From the NCBI GenBank assembly GCA_018389105.1, contig JACATO010002730.1:3764501-3828500 (forward strand): a stretch of DNA of 64,000 nucleotides, given 5' to 3'. The notes under the pieces are model-generated. The model was given only the letters and a program-made list of their open reading frames with translations. It searched no databases and was not told the DNA's origin. The first letter of the stretch is position 1. The number at the start of each line of letters is the position of its first letter. This DNA is from Nautilus pompilius. Its lineage: Eukaryota; Mollusca; Cephalopoda; Nautilida; Nautilidae. This document shows, piece after piece, positions 48,728-59,519 of this stretch. The position numbers were made by a program, and so were the translations under genes.

Positions 48728-49560
48728 ACAGGGTATCTTAAATGATGCATACATTTTTTGATAGGTTAGTAAAAAAAAGACAGACTCCTCAAGCATCATA
48801 CAGTAAAAAGGTATTAAAAAATATCCTCAACAGCATTTCTATGCATTGCAGTATCTGACAGAAAGCAAAATGCAGTGACATATTTTTACAGGAATAGCAG
48901 AGCATTAATCAACAAATCTCTGTTAAAGTTCATGGGTGGTAGGTGGTTTTATTATATAAACCTTGTTCTTTAATACACCAAACAGGAAAAATCTGATGGC
49001 ATGAGACCTGGAGAGCATCGACTACATCATTCTATCCACCTTCTAGTAAAGTATTCATGTTTGTACATTTTAATGAAAATATAGAAGAGCACTATCTTGC
49101 CAATGAACACTTTTTCATTTCAATACCTGCTCTCAATGCTGCTTATAAGAAGACTACAGTATTGATCATCTGTCACTGATATTGAAGAAGAATGGTCTAA
49201 TAACATCACAGAAAGAGACACCAACAATTGTGACCCTTGGCAGGTTTACCTCTTTCTCAACATGAAGTTAAGGGTTCTAAGTAGCTCAGTACATACAGTT
49301 GTGTCTGTCACTAGTTTCATTAAACATAAAGCCTACATTGTCTGACCACATGATCAGGTAATTGAAGGTTAGATTCAGATTTGCTTTGTTTAAAAACAAT
49401 CCCTGGTTTGGGTCATCTTCATTCATTGCCTGTAACAATTGGGGAATGTGGTTTCCAATTTACATTCTTCTGAATTCAGTGGACACTTGACTGACTTGTA
49501 CCTTCTCTTCACTCTGTACAGCCTTCCAGAATGTCCTTTACAGTGGTATGCATGCTATCA
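48728..49560 (-). pseudogene. Relic of a second Tc1/mariner/IS630-type transposase family
   Basis: The minus strand, high to low, gives EEKVQVSQVSTEFRR (about 49510), then MNEDDPNQGLF (about 49425), LIMWSDNVGFMFN (about 49350, with the first catalytic Asp) and DRHNCMY. These correspond in order to conserved blocks of transposases whose usual sequence is QAMNEDDP followed by WSDEAGFKLNGT and NRHNCVYW. The C-terminal region near 48900-48800 is Cys-rich, as in that family. The segment 48728-48770, AGGGTATCTTAAATGATGCA and following, looks like the element's 3' terminus. All frames are broken. I did not identify the second and third catalytic acids. Confidence 0.6.
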
Positions 49561-50024
49561 TGTTTTGCCATACTGTCCTCTGAGCTTTCAAATAAAATAT
49601 ATCTTAATGTTGAGAGACAAAATACCTTCGTGTATACATCTTTTTGCTCTGTATATCGGGAAATAAAAAGAAAAAGGTTAAAATATCAAACTTTTCAAAG
49701 GGTTAATCTGTGCCACTATACAATAAATATACCATTATATCAGCAGAACCTGCATAATTTAATATTTGATTAATTTAATAAGATTTTTAAAAAATTTAAA
49801 ATAATTTTTCACTTGGTGAAATATTTTTATTAGCTCACTCTTTTTTATCTTGCAATATGTTCAAAACTATACTCTAGATCAGTGGTTCCCAACAAGTGGG
49901 TTCGCAAAGTGTTTTCTGGGGGGTCACAGAACCCTGGAAGTTTCAATTTTTGTCATATGACAGAGTCAAGAAACTGTTCATGAGTATGTATCTGTCTTGT
50001 TTATATGTACTGTATTTGATGGCT

Positions 50025-50440
50025 TATAAAACGCACTTTTTTCTGAAAAAAGTATACAAAAATTAGCCTGGAGGCCGAGCACCTTTAGTGCTTGGCTTGT
50101 CTCCAATGCCAGGCATTCCCGGTTGCATCACAGGCCCCTGCGGTAACACACTTGCATCACCCCCCTCCCCACAGCTTCCTCTCACTCTGCTCCCCTCATA
50201 GAAACATGGACAATACACACTGGCGAAAAAGGCCGGAACTCAAAATGTCACCACAGTAGGACTGATGCAATTGAGCCGCGTTTCCATTGGCTAACGCCAT
50301 TGGGGCCTGCAGCTAAAAGACTCGGACCATGACGCCTGGGGCAGAGCAGGTTACAAGGGCTGGACTGTGACTTCTGCCGGACGCACACTAGCCAGCTCAA
50401 TTTTAGGCAAACTTGAGCACCAAACTGTTAATATATTCAA
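50025..50440. repeat. GC-rich block within the hAT element, possible further insertion
   Basis: It starts with GATGGCTTATAAAACGCACT, a motif that resembles the ends of some DNA transposons, followed by about 350 bp with C-rich stretches and several CpG sites, very unlike the rest of the window. No open frame. It is either the internal part of the hAT element or a MITE inserted in it. The matching second end was not found. Confidence 0.4.
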
Positions 50441-50456
50441 ATAAAACTTTTATTTA

Positions 50457-52089
50457 CAGTGCCGGACAAAAGAGTTGGGACACTTGCTGTGAAATTGATA
50501 TTTGAGTTCCCTTGATTTAACAAACGCATTTAAATACCCATCACATTATTTATTATATACACAAAACATGCCTTTACAATGAATAAAAACAAAACATGCT
50601 ATATGTTTAAATATTCTCTGGAAAAAATATTTGAATCGGCAATGTTGGATTTGTACTGCGACAAAAGAGTTGGGACAGAGAGCAGAACCATAAATATTTT
50701 TCAACATTCCAAATTACAATCGAAGAATTGCATGGAAATGATCAATTGACTAGTAGTGGGTGGCGTACCCGTGATTTTCGATCTATTCTCGATAACGACA
50801 GAGCATGGATTCAACCAAATGAAGGCAGTTGGAATTGGTCATTTTCTGTCAGCTTTTCTCAATGGCCTGCCAGAACTGGTCTTGGTTGAGATTCTTGTGT
50901 TTGGCCACCTTTGCCTTCAGCTGCTTCCAGGCATTTTTGATTGGGTTGAGATCCGGACTTTGGGGTGGCCAGTGCATGACATCCATTCCTAGTCGGGTGG
51001 TGAAGGAACTGATGACTGTGGTGATGTGGATCAGGGGCATTGTCGTGCTGGAAGATGGTGGTGACTGGCTTGTTCTCATTGATATAGTCGATGACGACAT
51101 CCCTCAGTAAATTGCAGTAGGTCTGGGCGGTCTCTCTGCCCCTGATCAAGCTGAGAGAACCTGGTCCCACCACGTTCATGCAACCCCAGGCCATCACAAT
51201 CCTCCTCCAGCCTGTACCGTCAGTCGGGTGCACTTTATATTGTATTTTTCGCCATGGTAATGTTGAACATATACTTAGCCAGCACTGTGAATGCACATGA
51301 TCATCATTTCATCGGAAAAGAGAACTCTAGCCCATTGAACTTTGGTCGAGTTTTTGTGCGCTTTAGCCCATGCTATGCGGATGCGCCTGTTCTTGTTGCT
51401 GATCAATGACTTTTTCTGGGGGATTCACCCAAAGAGATTCCCCTCGCATGGATGACATTGAATAGTGCGACTGGAGACATTCACTCCTCTCAGGGAGGCT
51501 CGAATGTCCTTCGATGTCAGGAAATGATTGGCCCTGGATTTGCAACAAATCATTCGATCCATTTTGTTGTCACATTTTTGCGGTCTTTTGATTCACATTT
51601 TTGGTTTCGTGTTTCCGGTCTCCTTGTACTGCTTCAGATTGGGGATTACAGTGCTTTTTGGGTGATTGACTCGATCGGCTATCTCCCAACAAGACAGATT
51701 TTCTTGGTGGTGCTCAACTATCAAGTCTCTGATTTCAGACGACGTTGACTTGCCAGGCATGGTGCAAAAATGATCTTAAATGCTCTTAGATGATGTGATT
51801 CTATTAATTTGATCCTTTAAAAATGAATATATTGAGGGGAATAAATGTATGCACAGATTTTGTTCACTGTCCCAACTCTTTTGTCGCAGTACAAATTTGA
51901 CTATGTTAATTCAAATATTTTATCCAGACAATAGATACACATATGACATTCGTTGTTTTTACACATTGTAAAAGTAACATTTTATACAACTTATGGACAA
52001 TAGGATGGCTATCCGTATGCAAATGTAAAAACAAGAGAACTCAAATATTAATTTCATAGCAAGTGTCCCAACTCTTTTGTCTGGCACTG
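50457..52089 (-). mobile_element. Tc1-like element with IR/DR ends, inserted in hAT
   Basis: 1633 bp flanked by TA (50455-50456 and 52090-52091). The ends read inward are CAGTGCCGGACAAAAGAGTT and CAGTGCCAGACAAAAGAGTT. Inner copies of CGACAAAAGAGTTGGGACA lie at about 50659-50677, and inverted at 51868-51887, about 200 bp inside each end, so the IR/DR layout is clear. The family differs from the 46.2 kb element in sequence but not in plan. It interrupts the hAT element and is therefore younger than it. Confidence 0.94.
50866..51760 (-). pseudogene. Tc1-like transposase pseudogene (DD34E type)
   Basis: It starts at the ATG complementary to 51758-51760: MPGKSTSSEIRDLIVEHHQE, then CWEIADRVNHPKSTV and KQYKETGNT, a typical first HTH, followed by a premature stop and frame changes. 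Later blocks are ARVLFSDE (first catalytic Asp, about 51320), MAWGCMNVVGPG, and FQHDNAPD (second Asp, near 51045). After a frameshift at about 51030 comes [16 protein letters not shown], in which the catalytic Glu is Lys (AAA, complement of 50936-50938), and then [15 protein letters not shown]. The GC content is higher than in the flanks. No functional protein is possible. Confidence 0.9.
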
Positions 52090-52224
52090 TATGTGATTCT
52101 TTTCCTAAATTTATTCTTTGATTTTTTTTTCAATTATGGAAGTGTAGCAGGGGGTCGCAGGTATTTTGAGTATTAGAAAAAGGTCCATGAGTCCAAAAAG
52201 GTTGGGAACCACTGCTCTAGAGCT

Positions 52225-54015
52225 TTTAGACATTGCTTTTGGAAATCACAATGACTTCTTGAAATGACTTTTTAAAAATGAGTAAAGACCAAATATTTTC
52301 ACTGAATAAAGTTGTTTATGGATTTCTTGTTTACTCAATCTTTAAATGTAATCCAATGTAATTAAATGTAAGTGCTATGTAAAAAAAAATAGTCTTTTTG
52401 GTTCTTTTATGTGTTTTATAGAATAGTTTTGCTATATTTAATCTGTTTTAAAGTTTTTAGGTATTTTGTGCTGGGTATTGAATTTGGAATATAGTGTCTA
52501 TGTGTGTGTGGAAACTTCCCTTTGCTTCATATTCCATATATCATTGCTTTACATAACTAATTCATTATTTTGGTAATACATTTCTTTTTAGCATATATGG
52601 AAATGGATCTTGAAAAATGTTTTTAAGTAATGGTATCATTTCATTTAGGGTTGCTTCTACATTTATTTATTGCAACTAGCTTTCAGTTTCCAGGATTATA
52701 TCTTCACGCCATATGATTGCATGAATTATAGCTATCAACTCAGGAAAAACATCAAAGCTAATGAGATGGGGAAATTAATTCTTTTAACATTTAATAAACT
52801 TTTATTTCAAAGCATTATGCTTCTTTGTGTACTTTCCTCAATTAACCAAATTATTCATATATTTTAGAGTAATAAAAGATATCAGTAGTTCTCATCTGGT
52901 TCCATGTTGGAAGTACTTTCACCCCGTTATCTAGACATCAGAATTTTTAAATCTGAAAAATGAGACTGTTTTATTAAAAAAAAAAATATGAATAATTTTA
53001 TGAGAAATGATTACAATTGAGATATCGTCTGAGTTGTATATTTCTTTCTTTTTCTTTGACCATATTCTTAAATGTCTCAAAATTACTATACTACTGATTG
53101 AAGTGCCAGTAAGGTAAAATGTGATTTTACTCTGAATCATAAATTTTGTATAACTTTTTTTAAAAATGTCATCAAATTTCATAAAGCAGTTAGAATGCAT
53201 CGAACTATCAAGATTCTGCTAATTTTTCATAATGATGATAGTGAGTACAGATCCCTCTGAAACTTACTGCTTGGAAATGCAAATTGTGTATATCGTTTGT
53301 TATACATAGAATTTTTATACTAGAAGCATTTAAATGAAATCTTGTTGAAATCATATCTTAATTGAATATGGCTAGGTTTTATTTGATCATCTCTAGTAAA
53401 TTAACAGAAAATTTAAAGTAATAAATACAGGTTGTCATGCAGCCCAAATATGTAAATGCACAATCCTTTTTTCATCACCAAAATATGGATCTGCAGCCAC
53501 TAACTGGGTAAGTGTATGATGAATAAATGCCCTTAAATAAACAATTTTTAAATATATATTTTACTAGTATCATGCATTTCAAGAGAACTTCAGTAAAAGT
53601 ATACTTTATAATACATTTTGAACACACAAACATCATTGTAATTCTCTTGTCAAAAGAGTGAACAAATTTGAATGCATCTTAGTTGTATGAAACTCAGTAT
53701 ATAGCAATTGTAGAAATGTTCATATCACTAATTTTTCTTTTGTCACTTCAAAAGAGTTTAGTACATTATTTTGTATCTAAAGTATGAATACAAGAATATA
53801 TAATTTTTTAAAAAAAATCATGCCTCTGATAATTTGTATTTATCAAATTTAGGCATGGAAAATGAATAATTAGCAGCAAAATATTTTAATCAGTTTGCTT
53901 TATTATTGTTTTAAACATCTTTACATCACCTGGGTGCATTTGCAATAATATTTGCTTCAAATCTGCATTACTCAACACAGGTTGAACCATAGATGGTGTG
54001 ACAAATGGTGCCTTC
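52225..54015. other. AT-rich DNA without recognisable genes
   Basis: No homology found. Short frames (52670-52867 plus, 52931-53200 minus) have no recognisable content. Confidence 0.5.
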
Positions 54016-54017
54016 CT

Positions 54018-54210
54018 CATTAATATAAATACCTTTTTGTAACAACAAATCTGTACCGCTCTAACCACATGTTTTGCATTATCAACATGTTGATTAAATA
54101 TAGAGCCAGTTTAGTGAAAATGCTAACTTGTGCCTCAAGGCTGTCAGGTGGTATAAGTAAGACGAAAACTGGTATGGTGTACACAAAGTTAATATGGTTG
54201 TAGAATAGTG
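54018..54210 (+). repeat. Dispersed repeat family A, copy 2
   Basis: Aligns in the same orientation with 5790-5996: TTTGTAACAACAAATC, CCACATGTTTTGCATTAT, TTGATTAAATATA and CAGGTGGTATAAGTA blocks in the same order. More diverged than family C. Minus-strand frames across it are not genes. Confidence 0.7.
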
Positions 54211-54214
54211 ACAA

Positions 54215-57200
54215 AATGGTTTTAGGTAAGTATTATGTTTTATGGCAAAACATCTATTTAGTTGATTCTTTATAATCAGTGTTTAAGTCTGTAAAATAAT
54301 TTTCATTTGATGGTAGATGATGAAACAATAGCCACCTTATGCACATTGCCATCCAAGATGTTGTATGAACTCTTGGTTTAGCTGCAGACAGTAGTTTCTA
54401 TGCCCTGTCTAAAAGCAAGCCAAATACCACCAGTCCTTTCTGATTAGTAGTGTGAAAAAATCTACAAAGAATGGGTTGCAAACAGAAACCAAGAAAAACT
54501 GGCTGCATATCAAACTTAAGCTTTGACCTAATGAAAGATTTAGTCAGGGTTGCTACCAAAACAAGCTAGCACATTACTTGTTGCACTAACCTCAGGCACA
54601 GATTATTTATTTGTTTTATCTTTAACAATGTAATATCTAATTGACTGGCTGGCGCTAAGCAGTTTGACCGGAACTTACAAAAAATCTGCTGAACTGCATC
54701 TCTTTAATATAAAAAAAAATTAAAAAAAACAGCTAGTAAAATGATAAATTAAATTAAATTTTTGCACTACATGCAGCTATAATGCAAGCAGTTACTAAAT
54801 TATTTTATGATTTTAACAAATAAATTGAAAAGAAAAAGAAAATACTGAAATTATCTAAAAAACATTTTTCCAGCAGCATTTATAAAAGAACATCAATGTG
54901 ATCAGTAGAAAATACAAATAAATCTCTAAGTAATATCTTAAAATGTTTACAAGATACTTTGTTTCCCATTACAAATTTACATGGATAAGCAGAGAAACTA
55001 GAACTGTTATACATATCTGTAAATATACAACAATGTGAAGGGATGTGTATATTGTTCTTGTTTGGTTTGGTTGAGTGGTCCTAATTGTTTTATACTGTGC
55101 ACAATTCTTTCTTTAGCTAATTTTTGAGAGTGGTTGTAGCTGTTAATGAAACAAAACAGAATCAAATATATTTGCTTGTCATATTTGGCAGAACAGCCTT
55201 ATTTCAGACACTAATACATGTGTGAAGAATAAAACAATGGATGATGAGAGAAACTTTTGCAGAATGTTTCATATTGATTCTGTATTTATACTAGTAGTTG
55301 TCTGGTGCTGATGCATCAAGATGAGCCAGAATGCCATTTCTAGTCATGTTAGCAAAGCTGCTATCAATCATGGAAAATTTCTAATAGAGCAGCCAGGTAA
55401 CAATGATAATACTCAGCTGGCCAGTGCTATAGTTTGCAGTTGATATGTCTGGCATCATCAGTAAGACTGTGCAAGTCTTTAGAAAATCTAATGAAGATGC
55501 CTATGTACATTTGCAGAAAAGTATTCTTTGTTTGCATTTCAAGCCGATTTTGAATGCCCTTCCTTATGATTGGGACTTGTGTTTAAATCTATATTTTGTT
55601 TTCATGCAGTTTAATTAAAATATTTAAGTGTGATATAAAAGATATAGGCAGTTTAGGTAGTTTTTTTTAAAAAATTAATGCATGGTTTAATTTTTATGCT
55701 ATGTTTTTCATATTTGCATATGTAAAGAAGTATGTTCAAAAGTACACAAAGAGATGGATATTAGGAGAAACCCTGCTATTGCTATAATATTTCAAGGTCT
55801 TCAATAAATTAAATATGTTTAACTTGAAAATGTACTGTGGTAGTAAAACGTACAGGACAAAATTGCATATAACTCAGTGAAAAGGAGTAATTCTAGAGAA
55901 AACTTTTGAAAAGCACTTATTTCTCCTGGAAGCATTTCTGTTTATAAACAAAGGTTTTAACTCTTGAGACAACAGGTAACCTATACTTCATCTTCAATGA
56001 TTGACATAAAGACCCAAAAAGTCATATTAAGGTGTTGTTTACATGATGGCAAATTTTTGTTAGGTCTGTATGGCAGTAATTAAAGATGAAGTAAAGAATC
56101 CAGTATAATTATTTAAATATTTTTAGGCTAACATTATTTTTGCATTTTTCAAGAAAAGTGTTTTAAAACATTTCTTCAAAGTACATAGTCATATATTTTT
56201 ATTCTTTGGACAGAATTAAAATTACCATAAGATTTTGTGCTTGACCCTGAGCTCCAGGTATCAAAATTTTGTGCTTGCTAAATGTTGTTATAAGTCTGTT
56301 ATATTGCACCAGGCTCTACAATGGAGCTAACCTTTCTACTTTGGAGACAGTCTTGGTGAGGGAGCATAGTACTGAGGTTATTCACTGGAGGATGTTGCTT
56401 ATTCTATGTCAAGGGCCCTGACACTTCTGAATTCAACAAGATATCCTTCTACTATAACTCTCCATTTTTAGATGTGAGAGAAAGCTTAAGTCAGAATTAA
56501 CTAGGTACTTCAACATGGAAAGCGATATCCCATTCTGTGAGTGAGTCTATATTCTGTGTAAAGCTGAGAACAGCTGCACCAGATACATATTATACTATTT
56601 TGTTTTGTAGTGAATGTGACTGCAAGAAGAGAGTCATTTTTTATAGATTGTTTATATTTCATGTTTTTTCTTCCTCAAAGTTCTGATCTTGCACTCTGTA
56701 TCTTGCAAGTAATTTGTAATCTTTAAAGCTGAAATAACTTAGATTCATACCTATGCCTATCTTGGATTGAAAACTTGCAGCTAATCATAGTGCTTAACAC
56801 TTAGTGGCAAACATAAATTTTAGTTTAGTTATCAATAACGAGTATGTGGTGAGAAACATGAATCATATATAAATGCTCTTTGTTGATGACATTTAGAGAT
56901 GACATCAATTCCACTGTTGTTTTGATTATACTGGGAACATTTAGATGAAGCCTGGCTGCAATAGTAGCACTGTAATGATATCTGGCCAGGGATACTTAAA
57001 CACCTGTAACTAGTAGGATATGTACTATGTTAATTGATGGATAGTGTGAAATAAAAGTTTTTTAGTAATTCTTTTATTGTGCCTGCCATACCAGCATATA
57101 ATACATTGATTTTTTATAATGTAATTGTTAAATTATGATAACTACATCATTAGTTTTAGGTAGTGATTCAATAAAAATTGAGCAGTAGATTGATTAATGG

Positions 57201-57370
57201 AAGCAAAAGTGAATAAATTTAGGTACCAGAAGGTATATGATGAATCTGCTTATGTATCTGAATTTATTTGATAAGCATGGTGTTAGTGTAAAACATTAAG
57301 CATACCACTTTGATGTTGTTGATCAATTAACTACTGACTACTGTAGATGCAAACTCCACTGTTAAAATTT
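54215..57370. other. AT-rich DNA with unplaced patches
   Basis: No gene recognised. Slightly GC-richer stretches at about 54300-54670, 55290-55520 and 56230-56600 could be old repeats, but I could not assign them to any family. Confidence 0.4.
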
Positions 57371-57373
57371 ATG

Positions 57374-57600
57374 TAGGATAGTGGGTTAGCATAGCATGAA
57401 TTGTACTAGTCATGTCATGCTGGTAGTAAATAAGGTTTAATTCCTGCTGGATCCAGACTGCATTTACAACCAATAGCTTGGTTTTTCTTGGTCTCTTATC
57501 CTGGGGTTTACCCTACATGCTCTCACAGTTCTACTAATATTTTCCTCAATAGCCTTATCTATCTCTTTTGTACAAGAGTCATCTCATAGCCAAAATTTCT
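57374..57600 (+). repeat. Possible tRNA-derived SINE
   Basis: TAGTGGGTTAGCATAGCATG resembles an A-box region, and AAGGTTTAATTCCTGCT, about 45 bases later, resembles a B box (GGTTCRANTCC). A T/C-rich body with TTACCCTACATGCTCTCACA follows. No tRNA fold could be completed, so this is a SINE guess and not a tRNA gene. Confidence 0.4.
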
Positions 57601-57859
57601 AACTGAAGATTCCATGATATTGATCACTGAAGTTTTCTCAACAACAATAATATACTGGGAAATTGCTCAAGATTGGTTTGACCACATGAGATCTGTGTGT
57701 GTGATTTACAGCAGTCAGAAAGCCAGTAGAAACATGGTAGTTTTTATTTGCTACACATTAAAAAAATATTTGTTAACTCTTTCAGAGTATCATATTAATT
57801 TGCTAAAGAGATCTAAGATATGTGGAGCAGCAGTGCATACAATGTTGTCTTAGCTTGTA

Positions 57860-58890
57860 AATGTGTTCCTTTAGATAAGAAGAGCACAGTCTTCAATCAA
57901 AGTTAGAAAAAATAAAATATCATAAACGAGCTGGGAGAATTATAGTCTTGGCTGCTATCCCATTCTACGTCAGTCCTTAAATGTTGGAATGTGGGTAATA
58001 AATTACATTGTTGGCATTTGTTGTATACATTAACCATTTTATTGCAGAGAAAAATGGTTAACTCTTTACTGCTCACTTGACTTTGAATTTTTATTAACAT
58101 TTCTTAAGTGTATACTACTCCTTATATAGATGCATTCTGTACAATGCAAACAACAACAACAACAACAAAATCATTTGGATTTGTAAAATATCCAGATTGT
58201 TAGTTCTAGATTATTTTTTAAAAAACTTTTTTGGTTTGAACAAATTTTTAATATTTCATTGCAACTAGAAGTGGAATTTTATTATTAAATTTGGCCCCTG
58301 TACAATATACCTCAAATGGTTGAGGATTTTTATTTTATTAGATTGAAAGCATTCTCATATGTATACTTATACTTTTATATAACTTTCATTGAATATGCTT
58401 GTTGGTAACTTATATTGCTCAAAATTGTACTGATGGAAAGTAAATCTTAGATCCATTATTCATAATTCCTTCAGGCACTTGAGCTGTAGCATGGCGCTAG
58501 ATCTCCAAACTTACCTTTCTTTTAAAATTTCTTTTTGAAGAAAAAAAGATTTAGCTTGAATGAAATAAATTTGTTTTCTGTATGTTTTTGGAATTACACT
58601 ATTTTGAATTTTACAATTGAATTAATAAGTTAGATAAATGCTTGTGATTCTCTTTCACATCAGGAAAAGCAGGAAACTGTTTTCTAATGCATGGTTAAAC
58701 TAGCTATTTTTGCGTATGATAAAATACCTTTATTATTATCCATCGTCAGACAGAAATTACATTTTATATAACTGAAATTAATGTTTTCTTTAAATGGCTG
58801 GAAGAAAAAAAACAAAACAAAGCTAAATCATAGGATGAAAATTCGTTAATAATGACTGCCATTAAGAACCTAAATGCTGTCTTTACATGG

Positions 58891-58939
<49 letters not shown>

Positions 58940-59460
58940 GTAATTAAATATAATAAATAGTAATATTATGTAAATGCCCATGATGTTAAATGATTATAAA
59001 TAATGTTGAATTTTCAACAAGTGAAAAAAAAGAAATTAAGTCACATTTATTTGTTTAAACACTGTAATGATCAGACAAAAATGTAAAATTTAAAAAAAAT
59101 ATTTACTTTAGTTTCTATTATAATTTTAAGGTTGTTATTTTTCTTTTTTGATTTGTTATTTAGTTTTAAAATTATTTTTTTTTTTTGATTATTTTAGCAC
59201 AACTAACTACTACTTTAGATTGAAAATGTAAATACAAATTATATAATGCAATTGGACAAAGTAAATTTCTCTACTCCCAAAATTGCATATGTACTATGAT
59301 AATATCTCCATATGAATATGCTATTTTCAATATGATTATTATATAATTTTTTTTTTTTTTTTTGATTTTTTCCTACATTTAAAAATGAAGATTTGTACTA
59401 AGGAATTCTTTACCAAAACTGGAAATACCAGGCTTCTCATCATACAGGATTTGCAGAGCT
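57860..59460. other. AT-rich DNA with microsatellites, no gene
   Basis: Contains a (CAA)n run at 58148-58168, a (TA)(CA)(TA) run at 58891-58940 and several poly-T tracts. Confidence 0.5.
58891..58940. repeat. Compound (TA)(CA)(TA)n microsatellite
   Basis: A short TA run, about 30 bp of CA, then about 16 bp of TA. Confidence 0.95.
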
Positions 59461-59465
59461 TTCTA

Positions 59466-59516
59466 GAAGATAACTGCAGCATTATTCACCCCAATTAGGG
59501 TGTTTCCTTTGTAGGC
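59466..59516 (+). repeat. Shared repeat tail, copy 1
   Basis: About 50 bp related to 63575-63625: AGATAACTGCAGCA, then a TAT/CC-rich spacer, then TNGNGTTTCCTTTGTAG. In the second copy this follows a tRNA-like SINE head. Confidence 0.6.
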
Positions 59517-59519
59517 TCA

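Larger units (their letters stand above)
49880..52214 (+). mobile_element. hAT-type nonautonomous element with a nested Tc1 insertion
   Basis: The ends CAGTGGTTCCCAAC (49880) and GTTGGGAACCACTG (to 52214) are perfect 14 bp inverted repeats with the sequence typical of hAT-superfamily elements. They are flanked by CTCTAGAT (49872-49879) and CTCTAGAG (52215-52222), an 8 bp target duplication with one mismatch, the hAT length. After removal of the inserted Tc1 (50457-52089 plus one TA), about 700 bp remain, without a hAT transposase. GC-rich sequence at about 50050-50400 may be a further nested repeat. Confidence 0.93.

Noticed and set aside
50756-51110. Plus-strand frames of 78 and 93 codons
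   Set aside because: They are antisense shadows of the Tc1 transposase pseudogene.
51452-51748. 98-codon plus-strand frame
   Set aside because: Antisense to the N-terminal half of the same Tc1 transposase.
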